From Armigeres subalbatus (lineage: Eukaryota > Arthropoda > Insecta > Diptera > Culicidae), in NCBI RefSeq assembly GCF_024139115.2, contig NC_085139.1:251072067-251136066 (forward strand): 64,000 bases of DNA, in the 5' to 3' direction. The notes beneath the pieces are model-generated. The model was not told the origin of the DNA and did no database searches. It saw only the letters and a program-made list of their open reading frames with translations. Made by a program: the position numbers and the translations under genes. This document shows positions 10,964 through 19,604 of this stretch, one piece after another. Numbering within the stretch: position 1 is the first letter of the stretch; each line of letters starts with the position of its first letter.

Positions 10964-11227
10964 TGTCGTGTCCTTAGGAGACAGCTGCATCCGAATCAGC
11001 CGTCTCCAGCTGCTGCTCGATTCGCAGCAGCTCCGAAGCACAACTGCTTCCCGCGAAATACATCACAAAACTGAATGCTCACTTCGTTGAACTGTCACCT
11101 GTCGCATCTAGTGCTCATGACTATATGCCCTCTTATACTAATGACACACTGGTGGTATAAGTACCATAGGTGTGTCTTTAGTATTATTTAGTCAATATAT
11201 TTACTCATACCCCTCTCAATCCCTACA
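10964..11227 (-). repeat. LTR (3' LTR of the minus-strand element), 264 bp
   Basis: On the plus strand it begins TGTCGTGTCCTTAGGAGACA and ends CAATCCCTACA. It matches 13110-13333 except for a segment of about 40 bp, roughly 11023-11065, that is missing or replaced in the other copy. Confidence 0.9.
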
Positions 11228-11242
11228 TCTTCCTCCTGCTCT
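11228..11242 (-). other. Candidate polypurine tract
   Basis: The minus strand reads AGAGCAGGAGGAAGA directly against the LTR start TGTAGGG. That is the expected position and composition for plus-strand DNA priming in a minus-oriented element. Confidence 0.7.
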
Positions 11243-11388
11243 ACTCTTTAACAATTTTTTTTGATTTTTTTGAATTATTTTGATCTGCTTTATAATGCCC
11301 AAGAACTTCAATCTTACACCAAATACAGAAAAAAAATCAACGATATTCTAGGCAAATCCTTGCTTACAAGTTCTTACTATCTGTTTAC

Positions 11389-12330
11389 ATTTTCTAACAC
11401 TAAACTCAAGTAAACCACTGATTTCGGCGATTTCAAAATGCAGTCATGGATAGAGTTTACCAGGCTCTAGAACATCAATCTTGCATCAAAATCAGGAACA
11501 AATCATCAACAATATTCCACCCCAGTCTTTGCTGACTTTGTTCTCACTCTTTGTTTACATTTTCTAACACTGAACTCAAGTCAACCACTGATCTCGGAAT
11601 GCAGTCATGGATAGAACTTACCAGGCTCTAGAACATCAATCTTGCATCAAAATCAGAAATAAATCATCAACAATATTCTACGTAACTCATTGCTTACATG
11701 TTTCTCATTATTTCCATTTTTCAACACTGAACTCAAGTCAACCACTGATCTCGGAATGCAGTCATGGATAGAACTTACCAGGCTCTAGAACATCAATCTT
11801 GCATCAAAATCAGAAACAAATCGCCAACAATATTCTACGCAACTCATTGCTTACATGTTTCTCTCTTTGTTTACATTTTCTAACACTGAACTCAAGCCAA
11901 CCACTGATCTCGGAATGCAGTCATGGATAGAACTTACCAGGCTCTAGAACATCAATCTTGCATCAAAATCAAAAATAAATCATTAACAATATTCTACGTA
12001 ACTCTTTGCTTACATGTTTCTCTCTTTGTTTACATTTTCTAACACTGAACTCAAGTCAACCACTGATCTTGGAATGCAGTCATGGATAGAACTTACCAGG
12101 CTCTAGAACATCAATCTTGCATCAAAATCAGAAACAAATCATTAACAATATTCTACGCCAGTCTTTGCTTACATGTTCTTACTCTTTGTTTACATTTTCT
12201 AACACTTAACTCAAATCAACCACTGATCTCGGAATGCAGTGACGGATAGAATCTACTAGGATCTAGAACTTCAATCTTGCATCTAAATCAAAAACAATCA
12301 TCAACAATATTCTACGCAACTATTTGCTTT
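11389..12330. repeat. Six tandem copies of a repeat of about 160 bp
   Basis: The anchor GCAGTCATGGATAGA occurs at about 11440, 11601, 11758, 11917, 12076 and, with GCAGTGACGG, 12236. The spacing is 157-161 bp. Units share CTTACCAGGCTCTAGAACAT and CATCAATCTTGCATC. The first and last copies are the most diverged, as expected of an array that exchanges internally. It lies wholly inside the LTR element. Confidence 0.92.
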
Positions 12331-12344
12331 CATATTCATTCACC

Positions 12345-12735
12345 ATACATTGGTACCCTCTCGGGGGAATGATTGTTTACCCTATCAGGGATACCCTCTC
12401 AGGGGAATGATTGTTTACCCTATCAGCGGAATGATTGATTACCCTATCAGGGATACCCTCTAGGAGGGAATGATTGTTTACCCTATCAGGTACCCTCTCG
12501 GGGAATGATTGTTTAGAATTATTGTTTACCCTTTCGAGGGAATCATTGTGTACCCTCTCAGGGGAATAATTGTTTACCCACTCAGGGAAATGATTGTTTG
12601 CCCTATCAGGGATACCGTCTCAGGGAATGATTGTTGACCCTATCAGGGATACCCTCTCGGGGGAATGATTGTTTACCCTATCAGGGATACCCTCTCGGGG
12701 GAATGATTGTTAACCCTATCAGGGATTACATTTCG
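12345..12735. repeat. 38-bp minisatellite, about ten units
   Basis: The unit is TACCCTCTCGGGGGAATGAT followed by TGTTTACCCTATCAGGGA. Two adjacent full units at 12650-12725 are almost identical, while others are truncated. It follows directly on the 160-bp array inside the same LTR element. Confidence 0.9.
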
Positions 12736-13064
12736 GAAAATTATTGTCTTGTTCACACTACTAATAATCCATATAGATTGAATCCACTTTGTTTGTCCAT
12801 CAGCGCACACATAAATATCTTCCATGCGATATACAAATAATATATAATCAAATAAAATATCTGGTTGTCTCGAATGAGAAATTTACCTTTTTAAGAAAAA
12901 TATTTTTATATGGTGTCACACATTCTATTTTTGCAAACACATTTCTTTCCAGTGTCATAATTGTCACAAACGAAATTTCATTTTTATTGCGTTACCGTGT
13001 ACTTTTTTTTTCAAACAAAACAAGCACTCGCGATTCCGATTTTTCTGCACTTGCGACCGAGCGT

Positions 13065-13082
13065 ATAATTTCGGGAGCGCCA
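13065..13082 (-). other. Candidate primer-binding site
   Basis: The minus strand reads TGGCGCTCCCGAAATTAT, beginning TGG as most tRNA-primed sites do. It lies 27 bp from the LTR edge, farther than the usual few bases, so the assignment is tentative. Matching to mosquito tRNA 3' ends would settle it. Confidence 0.5.
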
Positions 13083-13109
13083 CTTATTATAACGTAGCGA
13101 CTTGGCCAT

Positions 13110-13333
13110 TGTCGCGTCCTTAGGAGACAGCTGCATCCGAATCAGCCGTCTCCAGCTGCTGCTCGATTCTGCTGAACTGAATGCTCACTTCGTTGAACTG
13201 TCACCTCTCGCATCTAGTGCTCATGACTATATGCCCTCTTATACTAATGACACACTGGTGGTATAAGTACCATAGGTGTGTCTTTAGTATTATTTAGTCA
13301 ATATATTTACTCATACCCCTCTCAATCCCTACA
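13110..13333 (-). repeat. LTR (5' LTR of the minus-strand element), 224 bp
   Basis: Begins TGTCGCGTCCTTAGGAGACA and ends CAATCCCTACA on the plus strand, and is followed by the target duplication AAGTC. It is about 40 bp shorter than the other LTR because of an internal deletion after CTGCTGCTCGATTC. Confidence 0.9.
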
Positions 13334-13338
13334 AAGTC

Positions 13339-14215
13339 CATACTGAAAGACGTGATTTTACGCTTGACAGATTTTTTCTCTCTATTTTCAGAGTGAAAAT
13401 TTTGAAATAAAGAAAGGATTATTTCGGGTTTTTATCAAGTTTGTTGGACTAGACGAAACACAAAACATCATTTGTCCATTCGTCCATCATTTTATTCAAG
13501 ATACTGGCGCTACAACCTGAAACAGACCTCTCCCCGACATGTCTAACCCAGATCAGAAACATCCCATCCCGCCTCCCATGCATCCAAAAATATTCTTCAT
13601 CGAGTTCCAGTTCGTTGTTTTGACAGCTCCAGTAGAACAACTAGCCCGTCGATGTTGGTTGATTTCGGAGCTATTATCTTTTTTTTTGGCACAAGTATGA
13701 AGATCAGTAATCGCGACAACAACTTTGTAAAAATATATGTATAATGAATTCTACTAAATGCGCGCTGGATTCAAAATATATTATATATATTTTGCATCCA
13801 GAAGTTTGATTATGATACCTTTATCCATTTGATAAACGGTAGCATAACCAGGCGGGGCTTACTGTTAGTGATAGTGACCTCGGATTGGACATGAAATACT
13901 AGGCACTCTGAAATGGGTCACTGGAGCTGCAGTAGAGCTAACACTTTCTAACTCCCGGATTAAATCTGACTGTTTTAACAGACAGCTTTCTTCCATAACA
14001 TCACTGCCAGACAGTGGGTGTTAGTTTGTACACACACACAGTACTTGAGAAGTTCATTCTACCCTTAAGCTACGAGCTCAAAGTATTGGCTGTAGTAGCC
14101 AATGCTTTCGTCAGTATTTATTGGGAAGATCCTTCACGTTTCTTAAACGTTTGCCAAAAAAGGAAATCGGTCGCAGGGTGTCTCGATGAATGTTAAAGCT
14201 ACAAGAATATGATTC
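13339..14215. other. Anonymous DNA with a 37-bp palindrome at 13765-13801
   Basis: No gene recognised. Positions 13765-13801 form a palindrome running from CTGGATTCAAAATATAT to ATATATTTTGCATCCAG with one internal mismatch pair. The core is an AT alternation, so it could be a simple-sequence accident. Frames at 13449-13640 and 14014-14196 have no recognisable domain. Confidence 0.4.
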
Positions 14216-14463
14216 AATTCCCGGGTAGCACCATCGAACACCGTGCCGGAAGAAAGATGAGTCATGTGGATTCCTTAAACTGCAATCTACCTGATGAAGC
14301 TGTAGAATTTAGTGATGAACATTTAGTGATTTAGAATTTAGTGATGAATTAAAAAATCACTTTAACAAAGATTTAAAAAAATGAAGAATAGCCACTGATG
14401 TTTCATGTGAAGCAGTTGGAGATTGATGATCCAGCCCACCGTAGTCTGTGTGTTGTACAAATT

Positions 14464-14880
14464 TTACAATATCCGGCTCATTATATGGTTCATGTATCGC
14501 AGCACCTTGCGTTCAAATACTCCGAAAGTTTTTCGATCGGCCTCCTTCAATGTCAATGTTTCATGGCCGTGTAACGCCACCGGATGAATCAAAGTAGTGT
14601 ACGGCGCATATTTCGTTTTGTTTCGCATAATACGGAACTTAAGCTGGTTACGAGGTCCGTGATAAGTCCTCGTTGTAGCTGTAATACGCCTTTTCAACTC
14701 CCGGGTAGCACCATTATCGCACGTCACAGTAGAGTTGCAAGGTACACAAATTCTTCTATAACTTCAAATTTATCACCTTCCAGCACCACTTCACCACCAC
14801 CATCACTAATGAACCCACGTAAATTGCCAGCAACCATGTACATCGTTTTGGTATTCATCATAACCAGAATCCTCGGTCGC
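14464..14880 (-). pseudogene. Non-LTR retrotransposon reverse transcriptase, 3' fragment
   Basis: The 14464-14727 frame reads through YAPYTTLIHPVALHGHETL and FGVFERKVLRYM, which is the post-catalytic region of a mosquito non-LTR reverse transcriptase. The same protein continues upstream to about 14880 in another frame (MNTKTMYMVAGNLRGF, then EEFVYLATL), so there is a frameshift at about 14727. The catalytic YADD/FADD block is absent, and both ends are truncated. The neighbouring 14975-15269 SINE is a separate insertion. A second word, CCCGGGTAGCACCAT, near 14220 matches part of this fragment, hinting at another tiny remnant. I judge it the same broad family as the remnants at 22414-22975 and 55985-56170. 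Confidence 0.8.
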
Positions 14881-14963
14881 CATAACCCAGTGCGAAAAAA
14901 CTAGCTAGTTTATTCAGTTTGTCTAATTCGGTTGTTCACTTTTTTTTCGGGCAATATCAGCAG

Positions 14964-14974
14964 GTGGAGCAAGG
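14964..14974. repeat. Target site duplication GTGGAGCAAGG (left)
   Basis: Exact 11-bp copy of 15270-15280, bracketing the SINE. Confidence 0.95.
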
Positions 14975-15269
14975 CTCTTCTTCTTCTTCTTATTGGCATT
15001 ACATCCCCACACTGGGACAGAGCCGCCTCGCAGCTTAGTGTTCATTAAGCACTTCCACATTTATTAACTGCGAGGTTTCTAAGCCAGGATACCATTTTTG
15101 CATTCGTATATCATGAGGCTAACACGATGATACTTTTATGCCCAAGAAAGTCGAGACAATTTCCAATCCGAAAATTGCCTAGACCGGCACCGGGAATCGA
15201 ACCCAGCCACCCTCAGCATGGTCTTGCTTTGTAGCCGCGCGTCTTACCACACGTTCGAGGAGGGCCCCT
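14975..15269 (-). mobile_element. tRNA-derived SINE, complete with 11-bp target duplication
   Basis: On the minus strand the head at the 15269 side contains GTGGTAAGACGCGCGGCTAC (A-box region, partly mutated) and GGGTTCGATTCCC (B box). The body includes TGGGGATGTAATGCCAATAA and ends in an AAG-rich tail. Exact 11-bp duplications GTGGAGCAAGG at 14964-14974 and 15270-15280 define both ends. This is one of the commonest dispersed repeats I associate with culicine mosquitoes. No protein is encoded; transcription would be by RNA polymerase III. Confidence 0.93.
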
Positions 15270-15492
15270 GTGGAGCAAGGTTAAAATTGGTAAATAGGTA
15301 AATAATTTTAAGAGTATTGGTCGGATGGAGCTTCCAGTGGGTGCGAGTTTATAATTACGACCTATCCTCATACTACTTTTGTTTAACCTCATCCAGGTGT
15401 TTATTTGAAGGTGTTTTTTACTCTCTTTGATAGAAAATGCTCCATACGGATGCTGATAAAAGTTCGGCAGCACTGGAGAAATATGACGACAG

Positions 15493-15493
<1 letters not shown>

Positions 15494-15523
<30 letters not shown>
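15494..15523. repeat. (GT)n microsatellite
   Basis: An uninterrupted run of about 15 GT units. Confidence 0.97.
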
Positions 15524-15526
<3 letters not shown>

Positions 15527-16814
15527 CATCCTCTATCCCTCACCCATCTGGGGGCGTTGGTCAAGTAGTAATACGAATAATTTGATCAGATCTCATGCTC
15601 CGTAATGGTGCCCTTTTTGTTACGAAGACTAGTACTACAAAAAGGATGCACATCTGAAGCAAGAAAGGTTTCTACAGGTAGTGCAGCAGGGGATGGGATG
15701 TACTAGTGCTTCATAACAGGTACAGCAAAACTTCACAAGGACGCCCTTATTCGTACTAACTACTCAGGGAGTAGAAGGTCGAGAAGAGCCACCGTTACTA
15801 AATAAAGTGTGAACCGGATATCTGGGATTCTGACAATATCCACGGCTATAGCAGTAAACGATGACCTGTACGTATTTAGTGTTAGATTTCATAAAACTTA
15901 AATTGATGAATGAATGATATAAATAAAGGAAAAGTAATGGAACGTGCTCACCAATTAAGTTCGTCCACGTTCGTCCAAGCTCTTCAATTTCGAACTGGAA
16001 GGACCAGTGATATCCATAAAAGACTGCATGATTTTCTGGAGTTTTGCAGTTCTCATCCTCCTTTGCTTCTATATAGAGTAATTACAATTCCTAATTGCGA
16101 CAGATTTGGCAGCCGCGAGAGTATTCGTGGGGTTCGCTGCTGTGCTATTAGTATCATGGCTGCTACTGTGGTGGTTCAGTAAAATGCGTTCACATCAAGT
16201 CACTCTTGGGTGAAAATGGACCATCCTGAATAACGCTTATTAACGAGCTCCACCAGGTATATCCATATACACGGGGCAAGAAAACTCCAGATACATCCCG
16301 TAGTAAGATCTGCACTATCGAAATCTTCTCACTGTATGTTGAAGTGTGATTCTGTCGACTCCACCTATGTGTTCTATGTCTCACGTCAGTAGCCGGGGTA
16401 GCACCGGAAGCTGCTACTGCTGGTCCCGCGATGGCTTGTTGTTTGCTGCACTAAGGCTTTTATTCTGTTTTTATCCTATGGGAGGATTGGGAACTGCTTC
16501 CGGATTTGCTGCCAACTGCTGCTATCGCCGATACCGAGTTCTTAGTTAAAGGTGACGAAACTGCTGTAGTATCCATTGCTGACGGTGGGATGACTCTGGC
16601 CAAGAAATATCGAACTAATATCGAATATTTTCTAGCTTTCTTATTCCATATTTTTGGGAGATTTGAATATAGTTTTGACGGAAGGATTTTTTTCCACGTC
16701 CATCAGCTACCAAAGCTCACTACGATCTTCTGGAGAAATACGACGACAGTTAGAGATTTATTCGGTTCTCCAATTTTTTTTTTTTCTAAATGAACCATTC
16801 GATAAATAAATTAC
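15524..16814. other. Anonymous DNA without a recognised gene
   Basis: Open frames up to about 95 codons exist (for example 16506-16793) without any domain I recognise. A 22-bp word beginning CTGGAGAAATACGACGACAG occurs at about 16731 and with one mismatch at about 15473, so part of this stretch may be duplicated. Nothing else seen. Confidence 0.4.
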
Positions 16815-17477
16815 TACCGTGGTGCATCAAAACCCGTACATTTAAGCACTTCAGTATATGTAAAAGTATCTAGAAAATACAAATCGAATGCAAATCGAAC
16901 GTTCGTCATTGATCTAACTGCACGAGGGCCTCTATTTTTTGTGTGCTCCACTGTATTGCATTGAAAGTAATGAAAAATATGATAAAATTATGAACAAAAT
17001 CAACACCTCCTGAATCGAAATCCGTCCACCGTGGACGGACTTCGAATCATAGGATCATAATCCGTACAGCTATTTTCTAACAAAATATTTAAATTAAAGC
17101 AGACCAATTGATCAAACTAACACTGTGAATAGCGCAATACGCACCTTGAGAAGCGATCCCTTTGTTATTTATGCTGCTGATCTTACTCTATTAATTGCAA
17201 TTTGCAATTTAAACACACTCACTTTCGGTACAATTGTGTCCAACATGCGAACAAAATGAAACTTCGCGTTTGCGGGGTGCCGATTTGATTTTTAATTATG
17301 TTATTTGAATTTCAGAGCCTACTTTCCATTTCAATGGCCAGTAAGCTTTCTGTCAAGCATAAGATCAAGATAAGATAAATGATTCATACAATAATTCCTG
17401 CAAACCCTCTTTATTTTATTGATATCTCACTAAGTGGACGGATTTCGGTGCTGTACGGATTTCGGTCCCCCACGGTA
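16815..17477. mobile_element. 663-bp terminal-inverted-repeat element (MITE-like)
   Basis: The left end TACCGTGGTGCATCAAAACC pairs with the right end, whose reverse complement is TACCGTGGGGGACCGAAATC. The similarity extends to CCGTAC, with several mismatches. If TA is the target, the ends proper are CCGTGG. Inside, AAATCCGTCC / AAATCCGTAC words recur, and a perfect palindrome of CCGTCCAC and GTGGACGG lies at 17028-17044. No ORF of note. Class not assigned beyond TA-flanked TIR element. Confidence 0.6.
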
Positions 17478-17943
17478 CACTGGAGTCGCTTTTTGTGCAA
17501 TTTGTATTTGGTTGTTTCTGGCTCTAAGAGTTTATAAAATATTGAGTTCACCCCACGGAAAAATCCACGAAAAAAAACGAGTAAAAAACTTCTGTACATT
17601 GGGATAGATCGAGAAATTGATAAATACTAACAGCATGAGATGCGACCCTGGTGTAAAATTTTCTTCAGATATGTAGCAGATTTGTGTCGCCTATGATCCT
17701 TTGGTTCCAACAATGAAGTCCCTGAAACATACCTGAAAGAAAGTAGAGAAAAAAAAGAATTATTTTTTTGATTTATTGATTAGATTTTAATTAAATGTTA
17801 CAAATATTGCACAATTATTGTTTGGAATTATTTTTACGGATTCAGATTGATATAATGGCCAGCTACCTGATCACCTAATGGCAAATACATAAAAGTTCAA
17901 ACTTCAATGAAATCGGACTAATAACTAGCAGACAATCTCCCCT
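17478..17943. other. AT-rich DNA; possible 3' UTR of the next gene candidate
   Basis: On the minus strand an AATAAA hexamer lies at 17772-17777, about 170 bp beyond the stop codon of the 17944-18313 candidate, and could be its polyadenylation signal. In AT-rich DNA such hexamers are frequent by chance. Confidence 0.35.
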
Positions 17944-18313
17944 TCATTCACCCCAAGTAAAATCAGCGTCATTGAGCTTTCGATTGAAGTCAATCAACTC
18001 GCACTGCGGCGGCGCAGCGAAGAACTCGTGGACCATAGCACGCACTTGATCCCACAATGAACAAAGTTGTATAACCAGAGGCTCATCAAACGCGTAATTG
18101 TTATCATCGGCATCGTCATATTTGCTACCACTATTCGAACAAAAGCGAAGCAAAAAACAAATCTTCACCCGAAGCCATGGTGGAGGTCCATCGAAACTGA
18201 AAGTGATAGCGAGAGTGCATTATGGTCATTAACGCCACACTGTGGTCGTCGTCACCGCCATCGTTGTGGGATAATTGAATCTTAATTTCCCAGACTCGTT
18301 CCAGCTGAACCAA
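17944..18313 (-). CDS. Candidate host coding segment (short acidic protein or terminal exon)
   Basis: I do not recognise the protein. The final frame, 17944-18168, ends RKLNDADFTWGE then stop. It contains DEPLVIQLCSLWDQVRAMVH and an acidic KYDDADDNNY stretch, a balanced composition unlike the repeat frames around it. An ATG in good context (ACCATGG) begins MASGEDLFFASLLFE in the neighbouring frame, inside the 18131-18313 open frame. A one-base shift would join it to SGSKYDDADD. Two models fit: a frameshifted single exon, or a terminal exon starting at 18130 after a pyrimidine-rich acceptor ending CGAATAG. A minus-strand AATAAA lies downstream. There is no paralogue in the window and no repeat overlaps it. 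Chance ORF remains quite possible. Confidence 0.35.
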
Positions 18314-19340
18314 CCGAACGTAGTGTGGTGGATGCGAGGGGCATCAGCGCAGCAGAGGTAATTAGAAATTTAAATTCTTTCCCAGATTGTCAAGATTTCT
18401 CCTGCACCGATGAACCCTACCCTGCGATGCCGCACACAGGGGTGGAATACTTGGTACGTTGGAGTAAAATTAATGGACGATTGATGCATAAATTTAACAG
18501 CTAATTAAATTTGTATAAGGACTCAAAAGAGTTTTACGGGAATTGGTGAAAAACTCGATTAGTGAAACGTCACGTCGTAAGAATGTTTTATCGCCGAAAA
18601 TCAAGGAATTTTATAATACGGAAGTTAATAAACAAACAGCATTCAAATTCATACAAATTCGAGAACAAAGTTTGTGTCCATCTGCTGTTGATTCCAAACA
18701 TGTTTACAGAATTCATGATCATGGCTTTATGCATGTTGCGGATATTCTCAATAATCTCAACGCAAATGAGTTTCTGCCCCAGTGTGTGCGCATGTGTCGC
18801 TTCAGAGGAGAGAACGATTAAATGGAAAATAGAAGTTTGTTTGTAATCGCATTCACAATAACTAGGTTCAGCGCATCATCCGCGTGACGTCTTCATGTCA
18901 ACACATTAACGGCGACCACCTGAGACTGAGACTGGGACGAAAGCGGCGGCGCTAGACGTTGATCCGCACATGGCTATCATCATCATCGAAGTCGTGATTG
19001 TTCTTCTTGCGCGCGGTGCGGTCGTTCCCTAGTCACAACGTGAGGACTGGGATGGTGGCGGGCGCGGCCGAATGAAAGTGAAATGAACTGTGCGATGACG
19101 AAATTATATGGATTTTAAATTGAGACGATGTAATGCACAATGCAAGCTCTCGCCGTGGGAGTTGAACTTGATGGATGTGGGATTGTGTCAGCGGATTAGA
19201 GTTTATAGACGATGATGAGTGCAGCTAGCAGTGCAGTGGTGAGAACGTAGATGAAGGTGTGACTCGTTCACAAGAGGTGTGATTTACTGGCGATAAATTT
19301 TGGATAATGTACTGAGCTTATTTTTACGACGGAGGTCATT
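18314..19340. other. Anonymous, partly GC-richer DNA
   Basis: No gene recognised. About 18890-19100 is GC- and CpG-richer than the surroundings (GAAAGCGGCGGCGCTAGACG, GGTGGCGGGCGCGGCCGAAT) and looks unlike the repeats. It could be a 5' untranslated or regulatory region of a gene outside the window, but no promoter motif is decisive. Overlapping frames at 18543-18846 have no domain. Confidence 0.4.
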
Positions 19341-19344
19341 CATG

Positions 19345-19440
19345 GCTTAGTTAGTTAATAGCATCAGTCTAGCGTACTGAGGGTCGTGGGTTCGAGTACC
19401 ATCGAAGCAAAGTGGTTACCTCCAATACATTTTTCAAATC
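19345..19440 (+). mobile_element. tRNA-like head of a SINE remnant
   Basis: TGGCTTAGTTAGTTAATAGC is A-box-like, and GTGGGTTCGAGTACC about 35 bp later is a B-box-like block. No acceptor-stem pairing is evident, so it is not a functional tRNA gene. The body and tail beyond 19440 are not clear. Confidence 0.6.
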
Positions 19441-19554
19441 AAAATCTCTTATATAATGTATGTATTCACATCTGAGATTTCAGAACCCAAAAAATAGGCG
19501 ATTAACTATGTTTGAAATGTTTTTTTTGCCAACAATGATGATCATTTGAAGTAA

Positions 19555-19595
19555 ATCAGACTTAACTATTCTCCTTTGCTATCAGACTTAACTAT
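19555..19595. repeat. 15-bp direct duplication
   Basis: ATCAGACTTAACTAT occurs at 19555-19569 and again at 19581-19595, just before the 23-bp array begins. Confidence 0.85.
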
Positions 19596-19604
19596 ACAAC
19601 TCGT

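Larger units (their letters stand above)
10964..13333 (-). mobile_element. Non-autonomous LTR retrotransposon with internal tandem arrays
   Basis: Two direct repeats bound the element and both end in the canonical TG...CA on the plus strand. Exact 5-bp target duplications AAGTC lie at 10959-10963 and 13334-13338. Orientation is minus: next to the right-hand LTR is a candidate primer-binding site beginning TGGCGCTCCCGA, and next to the left-hand LTR is a purine tract AGCAGGAGGAAGA. The 1.88-kb interior has no gag or pol. It holds about six copies of a 160-bp repeat and about ten copies of a 38-bp minisatellite. It resembles a TRIM/LARD-type derivative and must depend on another element's proteins. 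Few differences in the shared LTR parts suggest a fairly young insertion. The superfamily is uncertain. Confidence 0.88.

Noticed and set aside
13765..13801. 37-bp palindrome as a terminator or origin
   Set aside because: The core is a plain AT alternation; with no related copies or context this is probably chance.
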